NCBI RefSeq assembly: GCF_000565285.1
Contig: NZ_APVL01000003.1
Coordinates: forward strand, 1 to 64,000
Length of the DNA: 64,000 nt
Direction: 5' to 3'
Origin: Cytobacillus firmus DS1
GTDB lineage: Bacteria; Bacillota; Bacilli; Bacillales; Cytobacillaceae
Shown here: positions 15,139 to 25,300 of the stretch, piece after piece
How the letters are laid out: the number at the start of each line of letters is the position of its first letter
Position numbering within the stretch: position 1 is the stretch's first letter
Notes under the pieces: model-generated
What the model saw: only the letters and a program-made list of their open reading frames with translations
Told to the model about the DNA's origin: nothing
Database searches by the model: none
Translations under genes and position numbers: made by a program

Positions 15139-17922
15139 TTACTTAAGTGTAATTGTAGTACCAGCTACAACTGGATTATTTTCACCATCAGCAATTGTTG
15201 CATCATCAGCTACTGCAACTTTTAATCCAGTTACATAAGAAGCTTTGAAGTCAACATTTCCTGCAGTTACAGTACCAGTTTTTAATACTAAGTCACCTTC
15301 AGTTAGACCGTCTACTTCATCAACTTCAACATAAAGCTTATCGTCAGATAAATCTTCAAGAGTACTATTAGTATCAACTAAAGTAGCAACAGTTACATAG
15401 TATTTACCTTTGTCTGTACCAGAAGATACCTCTTCAAGAGAAACTGAAGCCGATACATCTTTTCCATTCAATGTAATAACAAAGTCATCTGCGGCTACAC
15501 CAGCTACAGCTTCGCTGAAGCCTAATACTAATGTAGAATTGTCTCCAGCTGAAACTACAGCAGAAGATAGAAGTGGAGATACTCCGTCTGTTAATGTAAT
15601 TTCTTTAACTGCAGGAGCAACAATTAGGTTACCCGCTTTATCCTTAACATTGTTAACTAGGAAGTTAGCTGTCTTAGTTTCAGAAATTGATTTAGAAGGG
15701 ATGTGAATTGTTACATCTACATCTTTACCTTCAGCATCACCATTTAATGCAGTAGTAATATATGTTCCAGTTGGTAGAGCTTTTCCATCAAAAGTATAGT
15801 TGCTTACATTACGTACTGATGTTAAGTCTACACCTTTCTCATCAGTTACAGTGTAAGTAACTAGTTGCTCAGTTCCACTTACCGATGTAGCAATTGAGTC
15901 GTTAGCAATTACTGGTTTAGTAGTGTCAGTAGTTGGAGTTACAGGTGTTGCAACAACTGTAAATGAACGAACATCAAATGCATTCTTGTTTCCAGCTAAT
16001 GAAGTATCAGCTACTGAGTTTGCAGCTAAACGAATTGTGTAATTTCCTTCAGCTAAGCTCTTAGTGAATACAAGTTTTGTACCATCAGTTACTGAGTCAT
16101 CACCATTTAGTGAAGATACTACTTCACCAGTAGCTTCATTAATTATTGTCGCAGATACTGTAGATTCAACAACATTTTCACTGAAGTTAACTGTTACTTT
16201 TCCATCAGCATAAGATACACCTGTTACAACTGGAGCAACTGTATCTTTTGTGAATGTAACTGATTTTGAGAAAGTAGCAGCTAAGTTATTACCAGCTTTA
16301 TCCAGAACACCAGTACCAATTAGAAGGTTACCAGTGAACGTTCCGTTTGGTCCGTATGCTAAGTCAGCAACAGTTGTAAGTACAACTTCTTTATCGTTAG
16401 CACCAGCTTCAGCTGAGAATGTTGTAACAGCTTCACCATTTACACTTAATAAACGAACATTGTTAGCAAATGAATCAACGTTTACAGCTTTATCAAACTT
16501 AACAGTTACTTTTTTCTCTCCAGTTACTTCTGCAGATACAACATTTGGAGCAACAGTATCAGCTGCTACAGTTACAGTTGTTTGAAGTGGATTTGGAGTG
16601 ATAAAGTTGTTTGCAAAGTCTTTAACGTTGATAATTGAAATATTTGCAGTAGAACCCGCTTGTAAATCAGACGAAGCAGTTACTACAAGTTCATTTAGGT
16701 TAGCACCAGGAGCAACTGAAGCAGATACTCCATTTACGCTGACAATAGCACCGGAAGCTTGAACTGGTTCATTGAAACGAAGTGTTACCTTGTTAGTAGC
16801 TGTTTTAGCGGATGCTGAAGCGGCAACTAATTGAGGTGCAACTTGGTCTTTGAACTCAACGATTTGTTCGAAGGTTCCAATTTCTTTAGCATCTATAGTT
16901 TTTACTCCTTTAACCTGAACTGCATATTTACCGCTGAAAGTTGTAACAGCAGTTAATGTTAAAGTTTTCCCATCTTCACTTAGAGTAGCAGCCGCATCAT
17001 CACCTGCTACCGCAACTGTTTCACCATTTAAGGAAGTGAAAGAGAATACGCCGTCTTTAGCTGTGTCATCTGTGCCGATAACAGTAGTTTTATCAACTGC
17101 TTTATTGAACTTAACTTCAACTTGTTTAGCGTTAATCGCACTTACACTCTCAACCGCAGGAACTGAAAGTTCTTCGAATTTTTCTTGAGCTGCTTCTACT
17201 TTAGCAGAAAGAGCTTTTCCGAATTCTGAATCAGTGTCAAGGTTCTCAAGGTATTCAGCAACTTTGTCGAATTGCTTTTGAGCTTCTTCAAGGTTTCCTT
17301 CTTCAAGTGCTGTTTCAGCAAGATCGTAAGCCATTTTGATTGTTACTTCTTCTCTTACTTCAACTACAGAGCTGTCAGCTTTTGCTTTGAAGTCGTTAAG
17401 GAAAAGGTCACGAGTTGATTTACCATAAACACGATAGAAGATAGCAGTACGTGTTCTTAGTTCTTTAGAAACAGCATGGTAAGCATCTTCAGCACCATCA
17501 AGTTCACCAGCTTTAACTGCGCCGTTTAACTCAGCCGTTGCTTCTTTAAGGTCTTGTGCATAGTTGTATGCATCAATGTATGGAATCACGCGCTTTTTGA
17601 TATGGTCATTATATGTAGCATCCAAAGTTGCAAGGTGTGCTTCTTTGTTTGCGCCACCTGCTTTGTTTACAAGTTCTTTAGCAGCTGCATACATATCTTT
17701 AGCTTTGTTATACTCTTTGTAAACCGCTGTAATATCAGCAAATTCACCTGTAGCAGTCACATCACTGTAAGTGTGATATGCCTTTTTCATTTGTGTTACA
17801 GCTTTACTAACTTCAACAGCAACATTGCTTGCAGCGTCAGTTTGAGCTGGAGCAGCAGCAACGAATGCAGATGCAGCAACCGCGGAAGCAGCAGCTAGTT
17901 TAATAGCTTTCTTTTTAGCCAT
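15139..17922 (-). CDS. SbsC-type S-layer protein
   Basis: The 927-residue protein has a signal peptide (cleavage near residue 30, AQTDAAS). Residues about 32-255 form an all-helical domain closely resembling the N-terminus of Geobacillus stearothermophilus SbsC, which binds secondary cell-wall polymer without SLH motifs; the YRVYGKSTRDL signature is at 163-173. From VESVSAIN (258-264) onward it is tandem Ig-like domains that would form the lattice. ATG 17922 follows AAGGGAG. The promoter at 18037-18065 and a leader of about 110 nt fit a highly expressed gene. Four paralogues of the anchor domain lie to the right and a headless copy of the exposed part lies 10 kb to the left. The Ig-like part is shorter than in SbsC and not closely similar to it. 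Confidence 0.9.
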   Translation of the reverse strand: MAKKKAIKLAAASAVAASAFVAAAPAQTDAASNVAVEVSKAVTQMKKAYHTYSDVTATGEFADITAVYKEYNKAKDMYAAAKELVNKAGGANKEAHLATLDATYNDHIKKRVIPYIDAYNYAQDLKEATAELNGAVKAGELDGAEDAYHAVSKELRTRTAIFYRVYGKSTRDLFLNDFKAKADSSVVEVREEVTIKMAYDLAETALEEGNLEEAQKQFDKVAEYLENLDTDSEFGKALSAKVEAAQEKFEELSVPAVESVSAINAKQVEVKFNKAVDKTTVIGTDDTAKDGVFSFTSLNGETVAVAGDDAAATLSEDGKTLTLTAVTTFSGKYAVQVKGVKTIDAKEIGTFEQIVEFKDQVAPQLVAASASAKTATNKVTLRFNEPVQASGAIVSVNGVSASVAPGANLNELVVTASSDLQAGSTANISIINVKDFANNFITPNPLQTTVTVAADTVAPNVVSAEVTGEKKVTVKFDKAVNVDSFANNVRLLSVNGEAVTTFSAEAGANDKEVVLTTVADLAYGPNGTFTGNLLIGTGVLDKAGNNLAATFSKSVTFTKDTVAPVVTGVSYADGKVTVNFSENVVESTVSATIINEATGEVVSSLNGDDSVTDGTKLVFTKSLAEGNYTIRLAANSVADTSLAGNKNAFDVRSFTVVATPVTPTTDTTKPVIANDSIATSVSGTEQLVTYTVTDEKGVDLTSVRNVSNYTFDGKALPTGTYITTALNGDAEGKDVDVTIHIPSKSISETKTANFLVNNVKDKAGNLIVAPAVKEITLTDGVSPLLSSAVVSAGDNSTLVLGFSEAVAGVAADDFVITLNGKDVSASVSLEEVSSGTDKGKYYVTVATLVDTNSTLEDLSDDKLYVEVDEVDGLTEGDLVLKTGTVTAGNVDFKASYVTGLKVAVADDATIADGENNPVVAGTTITLK

Positions 17923-18036
17923 GTTTCGTATTTCTCCCTTCGATTATAAAAAGTAGTACAATGATCGCCAGACTTTTACATCTGTTTTTTAAGCTTTTAG
18001 GCTACTGCTAATCATTGCCTAGCAAACTTAACGAGA

Positions 18037-18065
18037 ATTATACTAATCTTTTGTGGAAATATCAA
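18037..18065 (-). promoter_or_regulatory. Sigma-A promoter of the S-layer gene
   Basis: On the minus strand TTGATA (18060-18065) and TATAAT (18037-18042) are separated by 17 bp. The predicted start near 18030 gives an untranslated leader of about 108 nt, typical in length for S-layer mRNAs. Confidence 0.8.
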
Positions 18066-18616
18066 CCTATTTGTCTATTTCCTTCTAAAAAATTAGTAGA
18101 ATTGTGACAGAGGACTATTTAACTGGTTTAATTACCATCCCCTCTCACATTTCCTATAATAATACATTTTTAGAGGAAATTCTAGGTTTTTCTTGTGTTT
18201 ATTTGCAGAATTTGGTTAGCAATTATTTCCTCCAAAACCACAAATAACAATAAAAGCACACCTTAAGATTATATTCTTCCGGACTATGATTATGTCATTT
18301 TTGTTTTATAATTATCACAAAATCGCTTATTCCAAGGTTTTATTATGATTTTTAGTAATTTTTCTGTAATATAACTGTCTTATTTAATATTCTGCCTTTT
18401 TAGGTATAATTCTTTATACCTATTATTTGTTTTTGTTAGCGAATTCAAGGAAAATTTTATCTTTATCAAGACATAAAGACACAGTTCGACTCAGTTTATT
18501 TTTCTGAAATTTGAATATACATGCATTTGTTCCTTATTTTAAAAAAGGAACAAAGACTAAACCAAATTAAGGTAGAATAATATTTGTCTGATTCTTACAA
18601 AGGGGGTTATGTATTT
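18066..18616. other. Gene-free AT-rich region between divergent surface genes
   Basis: About 550 bp of very AT-rich sequence between the S-layer promoter and the C39-like peptidase gene. No ORF, hairpin or repeat stands out. It probably holds the rightward promoter, which I cannot place with confidence. Confidence 0.4.
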
Positions 18617-20197
18617 TTGAAGTCAAAGTGGTATTTTATTAGTTTTCTATTTATCTTGTTTTTATGTGCCGGGACGGGGGAAGTTTCCGCCAAAACACTT
18701 GTGGATGCACCGCATATCAGGCAGATGCCTGAGCTGCCGAGAGGGTGTGAGGTTACGAGTCTGGCCATGCTTTTGGAAAGCCAGGGATTCAATGTGCCTA
18801 AAATGACGCTTGCCAAAGAGGTTCGCAAGGTGCCTTTTAAGAAGAATGGCCTTCACGGCAATCCGTATGACGGGTTTGTCGGCAATATGTATACATACAG
18901 TCAGCCGGGGCTTGGTGTTTATCATGGACCTATTTATGATCTTGCAAATAAGTATCTGCCTGGCAAAGTGGTTAATCTGACTGGATCCAACGCCAGCGCT
19001 ATTTATCGGGCTCTGGATAACGGAAGTCCGGTTTGGGTTATTACGAACACACTGTTCAAGCCGCTCTCCAGCAGCTATTTCCAAACTTGGCAGACATCTA
19101 GCGGGCCGCTTCGCATTACATATAAAGAACATTCCGTTTTAGTGACAGGCTATGACAGCCAGTATGTCTATATCAATGATCCTCTCTACTATGGAAAGCA
19201 TCGAAAGGTATCACGCAAGAATTTCGAGGGATCCTGGGTCCAAATGGGACGGCAGGCCATTACTGTTGTGCCGAACTCGAATTGGGATGCAGAATTGATT
19301 CCGGGGCAGACAGGAAAGCTGACAGTGCTTAAACCGATTACACTTTGGAACCGGACAGGCAGCGGGCTTTCCGCAGCAAAGGTGCTCCAGCCGTTAGAAC
19401 GATTAAAGGTGTGCGGATATGACAGCAAGCATGGCGGGCAGTATAAAATCTGCAGCGGCGGTTATGTTACAAACATGAGCGGGTATATCCGCTATGAGAC
19501 TCCATCTTCTGCTGTATTGAATAAAGCCAATATCGGATTTGCTGAACGGGATATGAAAACAGCGATCTCTTATGCAGGCAGCCTTAAATGGGAAATACAT
19601 ATTGATTACCGGAAGGATAAGTATCCGGAAAAAGTGACGGATTACCCGAATATGACGTATTTTAATGGTACGAAGAAATATATGAATTCTGCTCAAGCAG
19701 CCATTAACCGCATTTCGGACAAGGTGAAGCAAAATGAATTGCAGACGTCCCTTAACACGAATGTTGTCGTTCATTATAAACGGGCACAAGGGTATATTGA
19801 TGCTGTTACATCCGGCAAAAAGCTACTGGCCATGACAGATGAACTTCAGAATACCATGAGTACTGATCCGCTGTCTGACACAGGAGAAAGCCTCTTCCAT
19901 ACGCTTTCTTATGAAATTAAAAAGAATGCCGTGCTTCTTTACAGAGTTTATGGGCAGTCAACAAGAGAAGCGATCCTTGCTTCCTATAAGGCACCAGCTG
20001 AAAAGGAAATTGACAAACACCGATTTGCGATTTCGGCCAAAATGAAGATCGACGAGCTTGAAACATTGAGCAAACAGCCGATTTCTGATGAAGAATATAC
20101 TGCTAGAGTCGCAGAAATAGAAAATCTGGTCAGCCAGATACCTGATGCTTCGGTAAAAGCTGTTTATTTAGAAAAACTAGCTGAATTTAAGCAATAA
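18617..20197 (+). CDS. Secreted C39-like peptidase fused to SH3-like and SbsC-type wall-binding domains
   Basis: I choose TTG 18617 because AAAGGGGG precedes it and a clean signal peptide (ISFLFILFLCAGTGEVSA) follows. The mature protein begins with a C39-like papain-fold domain: the cysteine in PRGCEVTSLAM, the histidine in KEHSVLVTGYD and the aspartate in YINDPL give a plausible triad. A beta-rich segment follows (KLTVLKPITLW to YIRYETPS), similar to one in the secreted protein at 24464. The C-terminal helical domain has LLYRVYGQSTREAILASYKA, the same anchor signature as the S-layer protein. It is the only plus-strand member of the family. A role in processing or remodelling surface proteins is inference; the substrate is unknown. 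Confidence 0.8.
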   Translation: MKSKWYFISFLFILFLCAGTGEVSAKTLVDAPHIRQMPELPRGCEVTSLAMLLESQGFNVPKMTLAKEVRKVPFKKNGLHGNPYDGFVGNMYTYSQPGLGVYHGPIYDLANKYLPGKVVNLTGSNASAIYRALDNGSPVWVITNTLFKPLSSSYFQTWQTSSGPLRITYKEHSVLVTGYDSQYVYINDPLYYGKHRKVSRKNFEGSWVQMGRQAITVVPNSNWDAELIPGQTGKLTVLKPITLWNRTGSGLSAAKVLQPLERLKVCGYDSKHGGQYKICSGGYVTNMSGYIRYETPSSAVLNKANIGFAERDMKTAISYAGSLKWEIHIDYRKDKYPEKVTDYPNMTYFNGTKKYMNSAQAAINRISDKVKQNELQTSLNTNVVVHYKRAQGYIDAVTSGKKLLAMTDELQNTMSTDPLSDTGESLFHTLSYEIKKNAVLLYRVYGQSTREAILASYKAPAEKEIDKHRFAISAKMKIDELETLSKQPISDEEYTARVAEIENLVSQIPDASVKAVYLEKLAEFKQ

Positions 20198-20580
20198 AAA
20201 AAGCGCAAGCGCCTTGGTCACGAATGAACGCAGACTAAGAACGCCACATCCTGTGGCAACGTCTGCATGACCCCCATCCTCCCAAAAGCTTTCGCTTTTG
20301 GTCGTGCGATGATTATGCTGACGAAGCCTTCCTTGTCCTGGGGGCCTCAAGCACAAGACGAGCCTCACGGAAAGGCGTTCTTTGCCTTTTTGGGAGGATT
20401 GCTCGAAAAGTGGAGGCGACTGCCCAGGGACTACAGGCATAAGACGGTTCCTGCAAGAAGGCGTTTTTCCTTCTGGAAGGAAACGGCTTATGACCCAGAG
20501 TCACTAGGAGCCGCAACAAGACAAGCTTGTGACCTCGAGGGGGCAGGCTGCTTGCGCTAGACAGTTATCGAAGTTCAAAG
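20195..20580. repeat. Intergenic repeat element, copy 1 (about 385 bp)
   Basis: It begins AAAAAAGCGCAAGCGCCTTG and ends in CTTGCGCTAGACAGTTATCG, so its ends are inverted (GCGCAAG/CTTGCGC). Much of it matches 30246-30588 almost base for base, and 46317-46454 is a shorter relative. The interior contains AAAAGC/GCTTTT and AAGGC/GCCTT hairpins. No coding potential is convincing. It resembles the structured intergenic repeats common in Bacillaceae genomes. Confidence 0.8.
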
Positions 20581-20604
20581 TTATATTTTCTAATCTTTTA
20601 AAAT

Positions 20605-20633
20605 AGCCGGACCCTCATCAAGAGAGTCCGGCC
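20605..20633 (-). terminator. Terminator of the 736-aa surface protein gene
   Basis: GGCCGGACTC and GAGGGTCCGGC-type arms, followed by TATTTTAAAAG on the minus strand. Confidence 0.75.
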
Positions 20634-20644
20634 ATTACCTTATC

Positions 20645-22855
20645 TTACTGTGTGCTTAACACCCAAGCTGTCCCAGTAAAAGTTGCCTTAACAGATCCGG
20701 CAAGCTTATTTCCAGCCTTATCAAATAATTCCTCATCATCGTAAAGAACCGTATCACCCGTGACGGTACCTTCTGTTGCAAACGACCACTTGTGCTGATC
20801 AGCATTGACAGTTGCAGATTTCAGCTTCCCTGCTCCTGTATAAGTAAACAGGGCATTGGCCTGAGTCTCGTCAAGCTCAGCGCTCTTAATCGCTGTAAGC
20901 TTTCCGGCTGAGTCCTTATAATAAAGAGCTTCAGATGCTGTAATCACTGGAGCATCCGCCGTTCCTGAAACCGTTAAGGCCGGCGCTGTTTTATCGATTT
21001 CAAACTTAAGAACACTCTTGTTGCCGGCAAAGTCTATTGCGGTTACTTCATACATCCCTTCATCTGTTAAAGGTGTGGCTAATGTATAGCCAGTTATGGC
21101 TGTCCCATTTTTGGCTGCTGACACAGAAGCTACATCGGCTGCTTTTGTGGATACCGTTACGGCCTGATTCACAGCAGATTGATCAGCAGCTCCCTCTAAA
21201 ACAGGAGCCGTTTTATCAAGTGCAACTGGAATTGATTTCACGATGCCGTTTATTTTCACAATCAGGGAAGCTGTATCACCATCTTTCCCCTTCACGGTGA
21301 TGTTTTCACCGCTCGCTGTGAAGACAGACTCCTGGCTGGTAAACAACTGGGCATTCACGCCCTTCAAATCCGCTTCATTTCCATATTGATCTTTTGCCGT
21401 GAAGGATCCAGCATCAATTAAGCTGTCAAAATCAGTATCACCGCTCAAAAGAATCTTTGTTTTCCCGGAAGCCAGTCCAAATTCTGAAACTGCAGAAGCA
21501 GATTTCACTTCGATTGGAAGCTTATACTCCATTTCATTCCATGTCACGATTAAATCAGCCTTGCCTGGTGCCACTGGCGTAATTTTCCCGGAAGCATTCA
21601 CGACAAACTTTGTTACATCTGAAGATTTAAACGTAATGCCAGGAAATTGGTCTAGCTTTAGCTCTTCGCCTTCTTCTTCACCGATGATATCTCCGTTTAG
21701 CGTCATCGCCTCAGACGGTGTGAACTGATAGGTTTGTCCTGTTACTGTATAAGCAGCATCCTTGCCTTCAGTGTTTACGATCTTCCCTTTTTCCAGACTG
21801 TAAAGCTGAGTTCCGTCCTTCACTTCAATAGTCTCTTCCAGAACTAATTCGTTTGTTTCACGGTCGAACAGCTGGATTTTAACAGGTCCTGTTTCTTTAA
21901 GACCGTCTTTTTCATATGCCGGTGCAAGAGATCCAAGGTCTGTGAAGTACCCCTTGTCATCTTTAATGATAAAGTCATTTTCCACACCATCGATAAACAA
22001 TTCATTTCCTTCGCTATCAAAGAAGCCTATCATATCATACGCTGTCATTCCAGGCAGACCGGTTACATAATAAGCATCTTCATAAAACCCGATTTCAGCT
22101 ACATCTTCAAGGCCATCCGTGTAAGAAGCGATGATCTCTCTGTACCGGTCTGACAGCAGGTCATAGAGTTCCTGATTATCAACATACTCCAGCCACTCAT
22201 TTACATTTTTATCGTGCTTTACCACCTGGTCAAAATCTTCCTTCTCCAGTGCCGCTTCATATCGGTCCAGTTCGATGTGAATGCTGACAAGGTAGAGCGC
22301 CTGAAACTTCGCATCCTCTGCAGGCGCCTTGTAGGTATCAAGAATGGCCTGTCTTGTAGACTGTCCATACACACGGTAAAGAATGATTGCCTGCTTCTTT
22401 ATTTCATATGAAAGTTTATGGTAAGCAGCTGTCGCTTCTTCCATTTTACCTTCTTCCAGATATTTCTCCATTTCACCAGTGGCTTTTAGAAGCTTTTTGC
22501 CGGAAGAAATGGCATCAATATAGGCAGCCGCACGGTCAATATAAAGCTTTACCGTATCCAGTCTGGCGCTCAGCTGCACCTTCTGCTTTCCTGATAATTT
22601 ATTGACTGCTGCTTTAGCTGCTGCGTAATCTATTTTTGCCTTGTTATAGAGAGCCCAGGGCTGTGTGACGGCATCGGCATCATAATCAACTGATGTTGCA
22701 CGGATAAGAGGCACTTTGTTCTGTTCTGCTTTTAAAACCAGATTCTCTACTGCGGAAGCTGCGTCTGCCTGAGCAGGATTAACGGCTGCTAAAGCGGACG
22801 CTGCAATGGCTGCTGCCCCTGCCAATTTAACTGTCTTACTGAATTTTTTGCCCAC
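20645..22855 (-). CDS. SbsC-anchor surface protein with Ig-like domains
   Basis: The start is GTG 22855 (MGKKFSKTVKLAG) behind GGTGG. The 736-residue product has a signal peptide (cleavage near AQADAAS, residues 28-33), then the helical wall-binding domain with LYRVYGQSTRQAILDTYKAP at about 160-180. Its C-terminal two thirds are beta-sandwich repeats, including a bacterial-Ig-like stretch (GKITPVAPGKADLIVTWNE) and others. It should be exported and bind the same secondary wall polymer as the S-layer protein, as a minor or alternative surface protein. No catalytic motif is visible. It has its own terminator. Confidence 0.8.
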   Translation of the reverse strand: MGKKFSKTVKLAGAAAIAASALAAVNPAQADAASAVENLVLKAEQNKVPLIRATSVDYDADAVTQPWALYNKAKIDYAAAKAAVNKLSGKQKVQLSARLDTVKLYIDRAAAYIDAISSGKKLLKATGEMEKYLEEGKMEEATAAYHKLSYEIKKQAIILYRVYGQSTRQAILDTYKAPAEDAKFQALYLVSIHIELDRYEAALEKEDFDQVVKHDKNVNEWLEYVDNQELYDLLSDRYREIIASYTDGLEDVAEIGFYEDAYYVTGLPGMTAYDMIGFFDSEGNELFIDGVENDFIIKDDKGYFTDLGSLAPAYEKDGLKETGPVKIQLFDRETNELVLEETIEVKDGTQLYSLEKGKIVNTEGKDAAYTVTGQTYQFTPSEAMTLNGDIIGEEEGEELKLDQFPGITFKSSDVTKFVVNASGKITPVAPGKADLIVTWNEMEYKLPIEVKSASAVSEFGLASGKTKILLSGDTDFDSLIDAGSFTAKDQYGNEADLKGVNAQLFTSQESVFTASGENITVKGKDGDTASLIVKINGIVKSIPVALDKTAPVLEGAADQSAVNQAVTVSTKAADVASVSAAKNGTAITGYTLATPLTDEGMYEVTAIDFAGNKSVLKFEIDKTAPALTVSGTADAPVITASEALYYKDSAGKLTAIKSAELDETQANALFTYTGAGKLKSATVNADQHKWSFATEGTVTGDTVLYDDEELFDKAGNKLAGSVKATFTGTAWVLSTQ

Positions 22856-22975
22856 TTGTTTATTCCACCTTTTCTATGATTTTAATAAACTTCCAAAATT
22901 TTTATTAACTTCCAGAATATCTTTATCATAATTTGTAATTATGAGAATTTCATTATGATAATATTGGAAATTTTG

Positions 22976-24358
22976 TTATTGAACCGTTACTTCTAAGCAG
23001 ATGCCTTCATTCATCTTCCGGTCATTTAATCCCTTCCAGTTTGGATGGATGATCAGCAGGTATTTCCCTTTTGAAGCGAGAGGCTTCTTCGGAATGACTT
23101 TAATCGTTTTTTCGTCCGTTACCTGCACCTCTATATCTGCTTCACCGCCGCCAAGCTGGATCAACTGAATATCGTCCCTCTTTAAGCCGTCCCATTGCAT
23201 GCCGGCATTCATTTTCACAGTGAAGGTCTTGGTGACTGGGACATTTTGTAACGCCGGCAGCTTCCTGTATCCCATAAGGCTGCTTACCAGCTGATCACGG
23301 TGTGAGATGAACAGTTCATCGCCTGCAGCTGTCTCAATGTTCGGAGCAACGCCAATTTCATGGACTGGAGATCCCTTCGGAGAGAAGAATTTGGCGGTGG
23401 TCAATTTAAGAACACTCTGATCACTCAAGGTAAACAGTGATTGCATGGATCCTTTCCCAAATGTGTTCTGGCCGTATAGAACAGCTCCTTTTTGTTCCTT
23501 AACGGAAGCGGAGACCATTTCAGAGGCACTGGCACTGTATTCATTGATTAAAATATGCACAGGTGAGGTGAAGCCCACAGGCTGCTGAATCGCCTGATAA
23601 ACCTGGGCATGATTTCCTTTGTATCTCAGCTGAAACGCTTTCGTCACTCCCGGAAAAAAACCTGCTGTCTCCTGAGCTGCGGAAACATAACCGCCGCCAT
23701 TATTGGTGATATCAAAGATCCAGCCATTTGCCGGCCCAAGCTTCTGAATAGCCGCGGCAATATCCTCAGACGCATTCATAGAAAAGCTGTTTAAGCGGAT
23801 ATAGCCAATATTTCCGCCAAGCATGCGGGATTCCACATTAGGAAGCTGAATCACCTTGCGCGGAATGGTTATTGTCTGCAGGCTCCCGGTTTCACTATTG
23901 ATAAAAGTGAGCGTAACACTGGTATTTTCTTTTCCGCTTATCAGAGAAATCGCGGTCTGTACGGACTCACCGGCAAGACTGGTTCCATCGGCCTTCACTA
24001 ATATGTCCCCCGGTTTCAGTCCGGCTGATGCGGCAGGGCCTTCCGGTATAACCGACATGATCCGGATCCCATTTTCACTTTCCTCTAAAACCACGCCAAT
24101 GCCGACCAGCTGCTGTTCAATGGCATTCGTAAATTCCGCAAACTCTTCAGCTGACATGTAAACAGAGTATAGATCCAGGTACCGGACCATCTCTTTAATC
24201 GAGGGCTTGGCCAGGACCCAGTCCGGCAGCTCTTCCACATAATAATCCCGGATAAGCTCCCTTGCTTCTTCAACCGGCTCTGCAGATGCTGATGCGGCAG
24301 AGACATTAACTAATAGAATCAAAGCAAATAAAACAGAGAAATATCTTTTTAAATGCAT
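22976..24358 (-). CDS. Secreted S41-family (CtpA-like) serine peptidase with PDZ domain
   Basis: The 460-residue protein has a signal peptide (VLFALILLVNVSAASASA), a PDZ domain (about 90-165, with PAASAGLKPGDILVKADG) and the S41 catalytic core. The nucleophilic serine lies in NEYSASASEM and the general-base lysine in NTFGKGSMQSL. A C-terminal beta-rich extension (about 355-460) is unusual and may bind wall or substrate. ATG 24358 follows GAGAGGATGG. It sits among SbsC-domain surface proteins, which makes maturation or quality control of exported proteins a reasonable guess. Confidence 0.85.
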   Translation of the reverse strand: MHLKRYFSVLFALILLVNVSAASASAEPVEEARELIRDYYVEELPDWVLAKPSIKEMVRYLDLYSVYMSAEEFAEFTNAIEQQLVGIGVVLEESENGIRIMSVIPEGPAASAGLKPGDILVKADGTSLAGESVQTAISLISGKENTSVTLTFINSETGSLQTITIPRKVIQLPNVESRMLGGNIGYIRLNSFSMNASEDIAAAIQKLGPANGWIFDITNNGGGYVSAAQETAGFFPGVTKAFQLRYKGNHAQVYQAIQQPVGFTSPVHILINEYSASASEMVSASVKEQKGAVLYGQNTFGKGSMQSLFTLSDQSVLKLTTAKFFSPKGSPVHEIGVAPNIETAAGDELFISHRDQLVSSLMGYRKLPALQNVPVTKTFTVKMNAGMQWDGLKRDDIQLIQLGGGEADIEVQVTDEKTIKVIPKKPLASKGKYLLIIHPNWKGLNDRKMNEGICLEVTVQ

Positions 24359-24424
24359 GCTTGTCCATCCTCTCTAGATTGAATTCTACTTATCTTATCG
24401 GATGAGAGCGTGATATTCTGCAGT

Positions 24425-24451
24425 GAAAAAAGCCTCCTCATAAGAGAAGGC
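24425..24451 (-). terminator. Terminator of the 24464-25300 gene
   Basis: On the minus strand GCCTTCTC, a TTAT loop and GAGGAGGC are followed by TTTTTT. Confidence 0.85.
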
Positions 24452-24463
24452 CCCATCCATTTA

Positions 24464-25300
24464 TTACTGGACTTTAAACCACAGCTCATCTTCCCAGCCG
24501 CGATTCCACACGATATAAGGATTGTCATTGGCATCCACAACAAACGGAACCCATCCTTCAGTCTGGCCGCCTTTATAAAGCTCCTGGAGTTCAGGGCTTG
24601 GAGGTACAATTCCGATGTAATGATCATTCAGCGCGCCTTTTTGTGTGACCGTATCAAACATGGCCTGGCTGACTGACCAGGAGTCAAATGTCTTTCCTTC
24701 AAATTCAATTAATTTTATTTTGAATTTACCAAGAATATATTTCTTTCCTGCCGGCGGAGGAGAATTGAACATATTTGCCTGTTCGATCATCTTCCACGCC
24801 TGATTGGCATCGGTCACAGCTTCTGTCATAGTAATCTGGTATTTCTTTTTCCCATCCAGCCAGTCATTGGCCGTCATGTCCCAGGTAACACCTACTGTGG
24901 TTGGGTTGCCCTTTTTCCCATAAGGATTATGGATGCATTGAGCTGCTCTTAACTTTGTTTTGCTCGGCGTTTCATATTTTACTTTTGTATCGCGGTCCAC
25001 ATAATAGCCGCCGCCTACACTCAGCTTGCCGGGCTTAAAGGCATATATACGATAAAACTCGCCTTTCTTCAATGTGCGGGAAGGGACTTTTGTCTCTCCC
25101 TGAAGTTTATAAAGAGTTGTGTCTTTTAGAACCGTCAAACGTCCAATCTGGCCGGACTTTAATTCCACGCCATCCCACCAGATCTTTTTCACACCTTTGT
25201 ACTGATTGCAGAACGTATTGCTTTCAGCCGCACTTGCAGCAGGTGCTGTAAAACCGAACAGCATAAAGAAAGATAGAATAACAGTTAACCATTTTTTCAC
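24464..25300 (-). CDS. Secreted protein with SH3-like domain, function unknown
   Basis: I prefer GTG 25300 (MKKWLTVILSFFMLF) over the ATG at 25321, because AAGGATGG lies before it and the signal peptide then starts cleanly; cleavage is near PAASAAES. Residues about 35-105 (GRLTVLKDTTLYKL to VKYETPSKTK) resemble the beta-rich middle segment of the C39-like peptidase at 18617, suggesting a shared SH3-like wall module. The C-terminal half is not recognisable. It lacks the RVYG anchor domain and probably acts with the neighbouring surface proteins. Confidence 0.65.
   Translation of the reverse strand: MKKWLTVILSFFMLFGFTAPAASAAESNTFCNQYKGVKKIWWDGVELKSGQIGRLTVLKDTTLYKLQGETKVPSRTLKKGEFYRIYAFKPGKLSVGGGYYVDRDTKVKYETPSKTKLRAAQCIHNPYGKKGNPTTVGVTWDMTANDWLDGKKKYQITMTEAVTDANQAWKMIEQANMFNSPPPAGKKYILGKFKIKLIEFEGKTFDSWSVSQAMFDTVTQKGALNDHYIGIVPPSPELQELYKGGQTEGWVPFVVDANDNPYIVWNRGWEDELWFKVQ

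Noticed and set aside
20267-20560. ORFs inside the repeat element (also 20313-20519, 30141-30488 and 30315-30569)
   Set aside because: Frames are broken differently in the two copies, start signals are absent, and the composition follows the structured repeat.
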